Assembly (NCBI RefSeq): GCF_000971985.1
Contig: NZ_LAQQ01000008.1
Span: 1 to 64,000, forward strand
Length of the DNA: 64,000 bases
Direction of reading: 5' to 3'
Source: Paenibacillus dauci
Lineage (GTDB): Bacteria > Bacillota > Bacilli > Paenibacillales > Paenibacillaceae
Part shown: positions 27,210 to 35,556 of the stretch, one piece after another
How the letters are laid out: every line of letters starts with the position of its first letter
Position numbering within the stretch: the first letter of the stretch is position 1
Program-made: the position numbers and the translations under genes
The notes under the pieces: generated by a model
Told to the model about the DNA's origin: nothing
The model's database searches: none
The model's input: only the letters and a program-made list of their open reading frames with translations

Positions 27210-27321
27210 GCGTTATGTACATATAGCTTCTTTTCTTATTCTCAACAGTTGATCTTTTATGTCAGTGTGTACTTCTTTCCAGTTTTTGTAATCAGGCTTA
27301 AATGATGATTGATCACGTAAC

Positions 27322-27432
27322 GGAAGAAAGGAAATAAGGACCAGGACGACCTTTAAGCCTGGAGATCTTCTTTTCTAATACTAATTCAGGATCTTCAGGC
27401 TTAACTGGAGGACAGGTCCTTATTCCTTTCTG
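27322..27432 (-). repeat. Hairpin repeat family, copy D (inverted)
   Basis: GAAAGGAAATAAGGACC pairs with GGTCCTTATTCCTTTC; inner GCCTGGAGATC pairs with GATCTTCAGGC. Read on the minus strand, the boxes are CTCCAGTTAAG and CTTAAAGGTCG, slightly diverged. It lies in the 27.0-27.7 kb gap together with copy C; no gene is seen there. Confidence 0.8.
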
Positions 27433-27666
27433 GAGTGAATGAAGCAATTCCCCTAATGTCACCACAATCCCAAACCCTTTAGAGCTTATTGGAACGGCTT
27501 CAGATTTTCGGTTTATTTTCCGATATTAGTCTGGGACTGTTCTGCCAGCATGTTATACATATATAGAGCCGATGCGCTCATACAGCTGAATGGATCAGCT
27601 CCCATGGATGAGAAGATTCATCCGGACATCCACAGGATGATCGATTAGGGAAAAGGGGTATTTCAT

Positions 27667-28824
27667 ATGCAACATCATTCAACGTATCATCTGCCACAGC
27701 AGTCGGCCAAGCGCTTTGGGAAAGGCGTAAAAAGCATGCTGCTTCTGCTGTTGGTTGCCGTCCTCTGGTTCGCAGCCGCAGGTCCGGCAGCTTCATCGGT
27801 TCAAGCGGCTCCAGCCAAAAACAGTACCTATCAGCAGGTGGCCCTATATGTTAACGGCAATCTGCAAATCACAGTACAGCGTTCGCAGCTGGTAAATGGG
27901 AATACCCTCTACATCCCTGTAAAAATTATGGATCGTATTCCAGGCATCACCATCAATTATGGCAGTCCGCTCAGTCTGACGGGCAGCAAAGGCAGTGTCA
28001 CAATCAACAATTCCAACTCTTTTCAGTATACAGGAGTCACGTATGTACAATTCAAATCATTGCTGGCAATCAGCGATCTGGAGAGCAAATTTGCCTCCAG
28101 TGCACTGGCTTTATTTATCTGGGATGGTGATAAAGGCAAAGCTGAATCCAGCAAAATTCTGACCAATATCAGCCAGCTTCCTGCAGGTGTTGGCAAAAAA
28201 ATCGGCCAAAAGATTTATCCTTTCCAATATTCGGGTGCTTACTGGATTACGGATATTTCTTACGATCCGGGCAGCACGGTATACTACAACACCGCCATCA
28301 ATTCCGGCGGTGAAGAGATTCAGATCAACGCCAATGCGCCTGCACTTGATTTTGTACTGGAAAGTGATCTGCTGACCGTACAGAATTGGCTACGCGGCCA
28401 AAACGTCTGGTTTGATAACCGCAACTTTAACGGTTCGGGGGTTAAGCATCTGGAGAAACTGACGTTTGTGTCATTTCAGGTAGATGACGATAACAATTTT
28501 AGTATTGTTGTGCGCAATGCCAAAGGCAAGCTGCTCGGAATCAATGTGGCGGCTGATCAGGATGCGACCAAAATGGCATTAGAATATCTATTTACCAAAA
28601 ATCCGCGTTCAGTCTATAAGTGGAGCAATAGCGTATGGAATACGATCAGTCAGAACCGCGTTACTTCCGGTATGTCCCGTGAGCAGGTGGTTATGTCGTG
28701 GGGGCTGCCTATAGACGCCAACACCTATCAGTCGGGATCGATTACGTATGAACAGTGGATTTACAATCATAATCAGTATCTTTACTTTTGGAATGGGAAG
28801 TTGAGTTCGGCGCAGAACTTGTAG
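27667..28824 (+). CDS. Secreted stalk-domain protein with SmpA-like C terminus
   Basis: 385 residues with a signal peptide (hydrophobic SMLLLLLVAVLWFAAAGPAASSVQA, cleavage near residue 48). Residues ~55-150 (VALYVNGNLQITVQRSQLVNGNTLYIPVKIMDRIPG...) look like the copper-amine-oxidase-N-terminal-type stalk domain common in Paenibacillus exoproteins. The middle is unassigned. The last ~55 residues (ISQNRVTSGMSREQVVMSWGLPIDANTYQSGSITYEQWIYNHNQYLYFWNGKL) resemble the SmpA/OmlA (BamE-like) fold. Function is unknown; a cell-envelope structural or scaffold role is inferred. A GGGG site precedes the ATG. Monocistronic, followed by degenerate tandem repeats and hairpin copy E. Confidence 0.75.
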   Translation: MQHHSTYHLPQQSAKRFGKGVKSMLLLLLVAVLWFAAAGPAASSVQAAPAKNSTYQQVALYVNGNLQITVQRSQLVNGNTLYIPVKIMDRIPGITINYGSPLSLTGSKGSVTINNSNSFQYTGVTYVQFKSLLAISDLESKFASSALALFIWDGDKGKAESSKILTNISQLPAGVGKKIGQKIYPFQYSGAYWITDISYDPGSTVYYNTAINSGGEEIQINANAPALDFVLESDLLTVQNWLRGQNVWFDNRNFNGSGVKHLEKLTFVSFQVDDDNNFSIVVRNAKGKLLGINVAADQDATKMALEYLFTKNPRSVYKWSNSVWNTISQNRVTSGMSREQVVMSWGLPIDANTYQSGSITYEQWIYNHNQYLYFWNGKLSSAQNL

Positions 28825-28857
28825 GTGGCAGTGTTGTGTTCTGCTTGGTGTACTGGG

Positions 28858-28955
28858 TTCATTTGCTTTGGAAAGGAATAAGGCTGATAGACGTTCTTCC
28901 TTCATCCACTTCGGAAAAGAATAAAGATGATAGGCGTTCTTCCTTCACCCACTTC
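28858..28955 (+). repeat. Imperfect 43-bp direct repeat, about 2.3 copies
   Basis: Units at 28858-28900 and 28901-28943 (TTCATYYRCTTYGGAAARGA-type start, ending GTTCTTCC) are followed by a third start leading into hairpin copy E. They appear to be tandem duplications of the left flank and outer arm of that hairpin. Confidence 0.7.
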
Positions 28956-29064
28956 GGAAAGGAATAAGAGCACGTCCTCCGGTTAAGCCTGGAGATCCTT
29001 TATGAGTTGGAATAGATGAGGATCTCCAGGCTTAAATGTCGTCCTTTGCTCTTATTTCCTTTCC
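28956..29064 (+). repeat. Hairpin repeat family, copy E
   Basis: Outer arm GGAAAGGAATAAGAGCA pairs with TGCTCTTATTTCCTTTCC; boxes CTCCGGTTAAG and CTTAAATGTCG; inner CCTGGAGATCC / GGATCTCCAGG. Nearly identical to copy C, so the two are a recent duplication. Located after the stalk-protein gene. Confidence 0.85.
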
Positions 29065-29100
29065 TGCGTTATGTGCTTGTACGTCATTTGTATTTACATT

Positions 29101-29180
29101 ACGCATTACGCATTACGCATTACGCATTACGCATTACGCATTACGCATTACGCATTACGCATTACGCATTACGCATTACG
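29101..29180 (+). repeat. 7-bp tandem array (ACGCATT)
   Basis: Eleven uninterrupted copies of ACGCATT plus a partial unit. It is between hairpin copy E and the terminator of the GH5 gene. The apparent open frames through it are repeat artefacts. Confidence 0.95.
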
Positions 29181-29218
29181 TTGGCAAGTATGGCTGCTTC
29201 TGATTCAGCGGGCAACAT

Positions 29219-29262
29219 CAAAAAAAGGACATGCACGTGTATAAGTGCATGTCCTTTTTTGC
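29219..29262 (-). terminator. Terminator of the GH5 cellulase gene
   Basis: AAAAAAGGACATGCAC (29221-29236) pairs exactly with GTGCATGTCCTTTTTT (29245-29260). T runs on both strands make it bidirectional. It lies ~90 bases after the cellulase stop. Confidence 0.9.
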
Positions 29263-29349
29263 ATTTAATTAGACTTAACGAATACGCCTAATTGCTCGTT
29301 GTGTACTAATGTATTCCATAGGCTGCATAACGCTTACCTTGATCCAAAC

Positions 29350-30966
29350 TTACGGAGTGACGCCCCATACCAGTTTGTCCTGGTTATAGATGGTTACTTT
29401 GTTATAAGTGGCGAAGGTCGTGTTACCGTTATTGTAGGAGTAGTCATTGGTCTCGTTAAAGTTGCTCCAGTCGGACGGGTGAATACGTGCCTGGACTTCA
29501 CCGCTTTGGCCGCCTGCAGGGATGGAACCGGCTGCATTAGTGAAAGAGAATTCTACATAGCGATTGGCTGTCGATTTGCTGCTGGACAGTGCTTTGGATG
29601 TAGTTGTTACATTCGCTGCACCAACTTGAGCCCAGTCGATATACGTCTGGTCACCGGATTTGCCATCGTTATTGAAGTAGTAACGCACTTTCAGATCGCT
29701 CAGCTTAACCGGTGTGCTTCCATTGTTCTTGATATTGAATACCGGACGCATAGCGTTATCCGACGGGTTATTATCGCCGCTGCGGAACTGCAGGGAGAGC
29801 GCACCTTTAGCCGGTGCTGTTGTACCTGTGCCTGGAGTGCCGCTACCTGTACCTGGAGTCGGAGTCGTTGTGCCACCGCCTGTATTACCACCATTACCTG
29901 GTGTTGTAGGAGTCGTCGGCTGCGTAGGTGTTGGAGTTGTGGTACCTCCACCTACCGTTGTAGAACCTGCGCGTGTCTGCTCTCTGACGAATTTACCAGA
30001 AGTAGACAGGTTGGCCTGGGACCATCCGCCAGTCGAGCTTGCTCCTGGTGCCAGTGCGGCAGAAGCTTCACTCTTGTCGGACAGAGACCAGTTTACCCAG
30101 CTTACTCCGCGGCTATTCAGAAAGTCGACCCATGTCTTGGATTCAGTCAGGAAAGGACCACCGTTACCGGAAGCATCACTTGTGCCCCACTCGGTTACGA
30201 ATACAGGTGCCTTTTTGCTCAGAGCATAGTCAATGCGATCACGCAGGAATTGACCATGGGTACCGGCATAGAAATGCACCGCGTACATCGTATTGGCATC
30301 CGGCAGCTGGTTGTCTGCTGCATCCTGTACGTCCTGACTCCATGTGCCTGTACCGACGATGATGATGTTATCCGGGTCATTGGCACGGATAGACTTGGTC
30401 ACATCGACTGCATACGGACGGATCTGGTTGTTCCAGTTCACGCCGCCATTCGGCTCATTGGCAATCTCATAGATTACGTTTGGCAGTGTACCGTATTGGG
30501 CAGACATTTCATTGAAGAAAGTTTTTGCCTGTGTTTTGTACGTATTCGGATCGCCATCGGACAGAATATGCCAGTCGATAATCACATAAACGCCCAGATC
30601 CTTGGCTGCGGCTACCGCTTCTTTGACTTTATTGGCAACCGACGGATTGGAAATGTAACCGCCTTCGTTCGTATACATCGCTACACGGAACACCGAGATG
30701 CCCCAATCGTCGCGCAGCCATTTCATCGTGTCTTTATTCACATAGTTACCGAACCATTGGATACCGTGCGAGCTGATCCCTTTCAGCTGTACCGGTGTTC
30801 CTTTTGTATCAACCAGACGTCCATTCTTGATCGATAGCTGACCATGCTGCTGTACTGGAGTCGTTGCTGCTTCGGCAGACGTACCTCCTGCTGATACGGC
30901 TAGCGTTACGGTAAGCGTTGCTGCCAGAATGCCGGAAGAGAATTTCTTGACTGTTTTCATCCACAT
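29350..30966 (-). CDS. Secreted GH5 endoglucanase with CBM3
   Basis: 538 residues: signal peptide ([22 protein letters not shown]), a GH5 catalytic domain (~35-330) with the acid/base Glu in [11 protein letters not shown] and the nucleophile Glu in [11 protein letters not shown], a Thr/Pro/Gly linker (~340-385), and a C-terminal CBM3 (~388-538; [42 protein letters not shown]). It hydrolyses internal beta-1,4 bonds of cellulose and the CBM3 anchors it to the crystalline surface. The open frame begins ten codons earlier, but ATG 30966 has AAAGGAG nine bases upstream. It is on the same strand as the GH6 exoglucanase gene 1.1 kb away but is a separate unit. Confidence 0.96.
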   Translation of the reverse strand: MWMKTVKKFSSGILAATLTVTLAVSAGGTSAEAATTPVQQHGQLSIKNGRLVDTKGTPVQLKGISSHGIQWFGNYVNKDTMKWLRDDWGISVFRVAMYTNEGGYISNPSVANKVKEAVAAAKDLGVYVIIDWHILSDGDPNTYKTQAKTFFNEMSAQYGTLPNVIYEIANEPNGGVNWNNQIRPYAVDVTKSIRANDPDNIIIVGTGTWSQDVQDAADNQLPDANTMYAVHFYAGTHGQFLRDRIDYALSKKAPVFVTEWGTSDASGNGGPFLTESKTWVDFLNSRGVSWVNWSLSDKSEASAALAPGASSTGGWSQANLSTSGKFVREQTRAGSTTVGGGTTTPTPTQPTTPTTPGNGGNTGGGTTTPTPGTGSGTPGTGTTAPAKGALSLQFRSGDNNPSDNAMRPVFNIKNNGSTPVKLSDLKVRYYFNNDGKSGDQTYIDWAQVGAANVTTTSKALSSSKSTANRYVEFSFTNAAGSIPAGGQSGEVQARIHPSDWSNFNETNDYSYNNGNTTFATYNKVTIYNQDKLVWGVTP

Positions 30967-31742
30967 ATTCCAGAGTCTCCTTTTGGTGTTGCTCACTTGG
31001 ATTTCAGTATGCGAAACACACTGATTTTGAAAAGTAAGAGGTCAGACCTTGCTGCCTACGTCAGTATATACATCCCAAAACCAAAATAATATATTTCTGA
31101 CAATAAATGAATATAAAGTTCTAGAAGCATAGGTGTTGTGAAGCAGGAAACTAATGGTCGATTTTGGTCATAAATTACAAATAACAAGGGACAGAGGAAT
31201 CGAAGTTCGGCTAATAACGCTTAACTCAGCGGATTATGGACTGAATAGTCCCGATTCGAATACTTTAAATTTGTTCTTTATGCACAACTCTCTTTTTCTT
31301 CTAATGCTATGGAGCGGTAACTTAGGAACAAGGAAGGGGGTTATTGGGACAAAGTTGTGAAGCACTTGTTCAGAATCAGGCAAGTTATCGATAATGTGGG
31401 TGGCGGCTCAGGTAAAAAAGTCCCTGATGATCCTATCTACCCGACTGAATCAGCAAGCCGAAAGCAGGCTTGGATTCGATGAAGTATCCTGATAATTGCA
31501 AGAATGCAGGTGCAAGCAGAGAATTGGACAGCAGATAATTTAATATCGTCCATATGCAGGCGTTATATGAGAAGAACCATTCGACCGAATGGCTCCTTTC
31601 AGCGGCGTTTGGAGGGGGAGAATAGGCAGATTGGAATGTGTTTCTTCTATTATAATGTATGCAAGATTTTATAGCTGCATACTATTGAACGAACAGGATA
31701 GTCCATGACCATGAATAACAACATTTTTTAGCCGCTCAATGA
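30967..31742. other. Intergenic stretch between cellulase gene and small membrane protein
   Basis: About 0.8 kb without a convincing complete gene. A frame at 31357-31482 reads as a plausible peptide (VIDNVGGGSGKKVPDDPIY) from GTG to stop and might be the remnant of a lost gene. A short inverted repeat CCATTCG/CGAATGG lies near 31578-31594. Confidence 0.5.
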
Positions 31743-31853
31743 TCAGGATCTATTTTTCCTGTGCCAAAGGCGAAACAAGGTGACGGCCACAAATACAGCG
31801 AGCACAATAAAGATCATACCGAGTCCCTGCAGGACAGCATATACAAATTCCAT
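31743..31853 (-). CDS. Small single-pass membrane protein (36 residues)
   Basis: A short gene reading MEFVYAVLQGLGMIFIVLAV and continuing through FVAVTLFRLW to a basic tail HRKNRS: one hydrophobic helix of ~23 residues with positive charges at the C terminus, so the tail should be cytoplasmic. AAAGGAG lies nine bases before the ATG. Short proteins of this form often act as small subunits or regulators of membrane complexes, but I see no partner here. It lies between the two cellulase genes on the same strand. The good ribosome binding site and membrane-like composition support it; homology has not been tested. Confidence 0.6.
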   Translation of the reverse strand: MEFVYAVLQGLGMIFIVLAVFVAVTLFRLWHRKNRS

Positions 31854-32105
31854 TGATATATGCTCCTTTCCTATATAGTAAATGAATATGTGCGTGTCCC
31901 TGCTTACTTCCCTTTGCTCAGGCAGCTAGCGGACGATCCGATCATATTCGGTTACTATTTTAACACAGTCACTCGGAAGTACGAAAAGAGGCTTGAAATC
32001 AAACAGCATCTCAAGCCTCCAATCTTTATTTATCATTCTCGCTATACTCTCTGCTCATTATGCATATTTCTATCGCTATTCATCTTACCCTCTATCACCT
32101 CAATT

Positions 32106-34295
32106 TTAAGGCTCCATACCCCAGACCAGTTTACCGCTCTGATATAGAGTGACTTTGTTCCAGTCGGTATAGCTCGTCTTGGATGCATCAAAGGAATAAT
32201 CGTTACTTTCATCCATCACGGACCAGTCGGATTTGGCCATGCGCAGCTGAATCTCTCCGCTCTCACCACCCGGCTGTAATGTACCGGCTGCGCTGCTGAA
32301 GCTCAGCTCTACATATCCATTACCAAAAGTACGCGTGATATTATCCTGTCCTACCTTGGCCCAGTCGATCCAGGAACTCATCTCCTGGGAACCTTCGGGG
32401 GTAAAGTAGTAACGCAGCTTCAGATCGCTCAGATTCACAGGTGTCGTACCGTTATTCTTGATATTGAAAAACGGCTTCATCTGCATATCCGATGCATTCG
32501 TATCTGCTGCACGATACTGTACGCTCAAGCTGCCTGTCGGAGTTGGTGTAGGGTTCGGGTTCGGATTGGGTTCCGGATCAACAGGTGGCACCACAACAAC
32601 AGCGACCGGTTTGGCACTTACGGCTGCAGAGTCAGCGCTGGTACCTGCAGTGTTTACGGCGCTCACTTTGTAATAATAGGTAGTGCCATTGGTTACTGCT
32701 TTGTCAGTGTACAACGTGGTCGTAACTTTGCTGCCTACGGTAGTAAAGGGACCGCTCTCGCTGGTGGCTCTTTTGACTACATAGTGATCGGCTCCTGTTA
32801 CGGATGACCAGTTCAGCTTCACCTGTGTATCAGCGGCAGCTGCTTTCAGCCCTGTTGGTACAGTCGGCACAGTTACAACTGGAGGTGTTACCGGTGTGGA
32901 TGCACCTAGTGCAGGATAAGCATTATTGATCAGCATCACAAACTGGTCATGGAACCATGCACCGGAGATCGGAGCATTTGGCAGTGCGCCAGTCAGTACG
33001 CCGTCTGCTGTAGTGTAGGTTGGATCACACATACGGTCAAAGCCTTTACCTTCATTATTCGGAATCAGGGAGCTGGAGCCATCGGATTCACCCGGAGGTT
33101 TGACCCATACATAGGCATCCAGATGAGCGGCAGGTGCAGCAGTCGGCGGTGTACCCAGACCCGCTCCGCTGTTGTTACACCAGTTGCCCCGGTGAGCGCG
33201 GCGGTCGACACGGCCGGAATTGACATACGTATTGATGTCGCTGCCCGATGCCATTGCCGGACGATTCGGTCCACCCCAGCCATTACGTCCAGTATCGATC
33301 AGCATGCCGATACCACTCGGGAATCCGGCACGAACGAACTCGGAGTACAATGCTGCAGTGAAGTCCGACTCGTCAAAGTACGGATTCCATTCATAGTACT
33401 TGGATGACTTGATCGGCTGTCCGCCGATATTCAGATCCGGGTTCGGCAGATTCGGCTCATTCAGCGGTGTTGTATTCGCTGTATTGGTAATGAAGCCGTC
33501 AATGCTGGACAATCCGGCTGTTGTATTACGAACCACATTGGTGAACAATGTGATTGTCGCTGACCGGTTGTTATCCCAACCCAGCCAGCCCGAGTGACCG
33601 ATATCCAGATAATTGTAGGTATTAGGGATCGCATGAAGCTTATTCAGCGCATACTGTACGCCTTCGACATAGATACCGCTGGAGTTGGCTGCTGCGCAGC
33701 GGGCATCACTCAGGTTGGTAACCAGATTCGGCAGACTGTCCGGTTCAATCACGTTGACGATGCGAATATCCTGGTACTTGGGATTCGCAAAAGTCTCGGC
33801 GATTACATCAATATATTCAGTTTTGTAGCGCTGCAGTGCCTCCTGGGTCAAAGGAAGCTCACCGTTAGATGCCAGTGCATGGCAATCCCGTCCCGGCAGA
33901 TCATAGATGACAAAGCTTGCTGTAATCGGGGTATTGCCTTTCTTTTGAGCCAGTGCGGCATCCAGATGCTGTTCAAGGCTGAGACGTCCGGCATTGGCCG
34001 CTCCACCTTCGATCGCATCAATCCGGTCCAGCCATACGGCAGTTGGATAGGATTTGACCGTCTGCATTTTACCCTTGAGCGCAGGATCACTAACTCTGGC
34101 GATCGAACCGTCAACTTCTTTGGCGTAATCCGGATTCACGTATCCGGTCGCTCCAATAAACGGATTATCCACATGAGCCTCTGCATAAGCTGTCGGTCCA
34201 TACATCGTCGGCAATAAACTTCCTGCCAGCAGTGACGCAGCCATCGTATACTTGAAACCTTGCCAGAATCCTTTTTTAGACTTCAATCCATTCAC
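32106..34295 (-). CDS. Secreted GH6 exoglucanase (cellobiohydrolase) with Fn3 and CBM3
   Basis: 729 residues: signal peptide (TMAASLLAGSLLPTMYGPTAYA), GH6 catalytic domain (~38-475) with the FVIYDLPGRDCHALAS acid region, IVNVIEPDSLPNLVTN, YLDIGHSGWLGW and WVKPPGESDG segments, a fibronectin type III module (~485-575), a Pro/Asn linker, and a C-terminal CBM3 (~588-729). Such enzymes release cellobiose processively from cellulose chain ends and act synergistically with endoglucanases like the neighbouring GH5. The frame opens with GTG 34295 abutting AAAGG; TTG 34286, six bases from AAAGGTGA, is an alternative start. A partial cre-like sequence near 34338 is too weak to call. Confidence 0.94.
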   Translation of the reverse strand: MNGLKSKKGFWQGFKYTMAASLLAGSLLPTMYGPTAYAEAHVDNPFIGATGYVNPDYAKEVDGSIARVSDPALKGKMQTVKSYPTAVWLDRIDAIEGGAANAGRLSLEQHLDAALAQKKGNTPITASFVIYDLPGRDCHALASNGELPLTQEALQRYKTEYIDVIAETFANPKYQDIRIVNVIEPDSLPNLVTNLSDARCAAANSSGIYVEGVQYALNKLHAIPNTYNYLDIGHSGWLGWDNNRSATITLFTNVVRNTTAGLSSIDGFITNTANTTPLNEPNLPNPDLNIGGQPIKSSKYYEWNPYFDESDFTAALYSEFVRAGFPSGIGMLIDTGRNGWGGPNRPAMASGSDINTYVNSGRVDRRAHRGNWCNNSGAGLGTPPTAAPAAHLDAYVWVKPPGESDGSSSLIPNNEGKGFDRMCDPTYTTADGVLTGALPNAPISGAWFHDQFVMLINNAYPALGASTPVTPPVVTVPTVPTGLKAAAADTQVKLNWSSVTGADHYVVKRATSESGPFTTVGSKVTTTLYTDKAVTNGTTYYYKVSAVNTAGTSADSAAVSAKPVAVVVVPPVDPEPNPNPNPTPTPTGSLSVQYRAADTNASDMQMKPFFNIKNNGTTPVNLSDLKLRYYFTPEGSQEMSSWIDWAKVGQDNITRTFGNGYVELSFSSAAGTLQPGGESGEIQLRMAKSDWSVMDESNDYSFDASKTSYTDWNKVTLYQSGKLVWGMEP

Positions 34296-34865
34296 CTTTC
34301 TTTCTGGGAAATTTGTGTGGAGTCGAGCCCAACCTTTCCGGTAAGCGTTTTCTATTTTGATGTATTCTGTACTGCTTCCCCTTTCGAATCACCTCCTCAG
34401 CGTTGATTATAGGACACTCAATGAGTGGAGTATATTGTAAAATATGGATTATAATTAGAAAACCTAATGAAGAGTATTCTTATTGCGCCTTTATTTTTAT
34501 ATCCGCATGAAAGTATCTTATTATCCTCTGCTATTCCAGCAAACGCGCTAATTAGCAAGAAATTTGGCGAAACGAAGCAGTCGGACAGATAAAGTCCAAT
34601 AGTCGATAGATCACCAGACACTTTCACAGACTAAAGCATAGGATGAGATCATGCCCGAAAAACGATATAACAGGATGTTACAGAAGGCTGCTGGTTCCCG
34701 ATTACACTATCATTTATGCATAAAAAAGCCCGGCTACGTGTATAAATGCACGAACCGGGTCGATTTGATATGGGTGTTATTTCCATATTATGATGGGTAA
34801 TAGTAGCGAGAAGCTGAATTCTGGCATCACCGCTTATGTGAACAAGTATTTGGAGGTATATACAT
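34296..34865. other. Intergenic region upstream of GH6 gene
   Basis: AT-rich leader with no gene that I can support. It contains a terminator-like hairpin at about 34722-34760 (AAAAAAGCCCGG with CCGGGT, inner CGTG/CACG), which on the minus strand is followed by a T6 run. Confidence 0.5.
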
Positions 34866-35099
34866 ATGAAAACAAAATGGTATCTGCGCCCGGGATTTCT
34901 CTGCGTACTCTGTCTCGTGACTCCGCCGATCGGCTATGTGCATCTGCTGTATCATCGCAAAAAGTTCCAACATCAGGAGTGGCTGGGGTATCTGACTATT
35001 GCAACATTTACTATGGCGATCTGGTTGACCAAGTTTATGAATCCGGTGATAGCGTTTGTTGTGCTGGGGCTGTTGCTTTGGGTGATTTGGAAGTGGTAG
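34866..35099 (+). CDS. Small two-helix membrane protein (77 residues)
   Basis: MKTKWYLRPGFLCVLCLVTP opens a first hydrophobic segment with a PP-x-G turn. A basic loop (HRKKFQHQEW) and a second and third hydrophobic stretch (LGYLTIATFTMAIWLTKF, PVIAFVVLGLLLWVIWKW) follow. GGAGG is nine bases upstream. Larger overlapping frames here lack such a start. It looks like the small PP-x-G membrane proteins of Firmicutes with no assigned function. A hairpin repeat (copy F) follows ~90 bases after the stop. Confidence 0.65.
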   Translation: MKTKWYLRPGFLCVLCLVTPPIGYVHLLYHRKKFQHQEWLGYLTIATFTMAIWLTKFMNPVIAFVVLGLLLWVIWKW

Positions 35100-35188
35100 G
35101 ATGGGCGTGTATTTATTTTGCAGAAGTTGCTTCGATGTTGGGGGCATGTGCTTGGAAAAGAGACGACTCTTTGATGTTCATACGCTTT

Positions 35189-35298
35189 GCAAAGGGATAG
35201 AGGCACGTCCTCCGGTTAAGCCTGGAGATCTGAATGGTTAACATGTAAAGGTGGATCTCCAGGCTTAAATGTCGTCCTTTGCCTCTATTCCCTTTGCT
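35189..35298 (+). repeat. Hairpin repeat family, copy F
   Basis: GCAAAGGGATAGAGGCA pairs with TGCCTCTATTCCCTTTGC, where copies C/E have AAGGAATAAGAGCA / TGCTCTTATTTCC at the same place. The inner stem is CCTGGAGATC / GATCTCCAGG, and boxes CTCCGGTTAAG and CTTAAATGTCG are unchanged. Confidence 0.85.
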
Positions 35299-35347
35299 CC
35301 GCTCTGTGCTTGGATTTATCTGTGGAAGGGTTTAGTTTAATTAACAT

Positions 35348-35487
35348 TACAAGCACTACAAGCACTACAAGCACTACAAGCACTACAAGCACTACAAGCA
35401 CTACAAGCACTACAAGCACTACAAGCACTACAAGCACTACAAGCACTACAAGCACTACAAGCACTACAAGCACTACAAGCACTACAA
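35348..35487 (+). repeat. 9-bp tandem array (TACAAGCAC)
   Basis: Fifteen perfect copies of TACAAGCAC plus a partial unit. Frames through it encode Ser-Thr-Thr or Val-Leu-Val repeats in both directions; neither has a ribosome binding site. It lies between hairpin copy F and the 3' end of the McrC-like gene, near the edge of the defence island. Confidence 0.95.
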
Positions 35488-35556
35488 AGATTATCCGCTT
35501 TATGGGCGTTACCATGTCAATAGCATGGTCCATATTACGGCTATTTTTTTCTCTTG

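Noticed and set aside
28858-29180. CRISPR array
   Set aside because: Repeats are tandem without unique spacers of constant length, and no cas gene is present in the window.
29016-29291. Frame with repeated ALRITHY peptide
   Set aside because: Artefact of the 7-bp array read three units per frame cycle.
29299-30837. 512-codon plus-strand frame opposite the GH5 cellulase
   Set aside because: Antisense shadow, Cys/Arg-rich stretch is the complement of the Thr/Pro linker codons.
31154-31360. 62-68-codon plus-strand frame after the GH5 gene
   Set aside because: Weak start context and no protein-like pattern; left out as a gene.
34328-34350. cre-like sequence upstream of the GH6 gene (TAGAAAACGCTTACCG on the minus strand)
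   Set aside because: Three mismatches to the consensus at fixed positions; too weak to call beside the perfect site at 17419.
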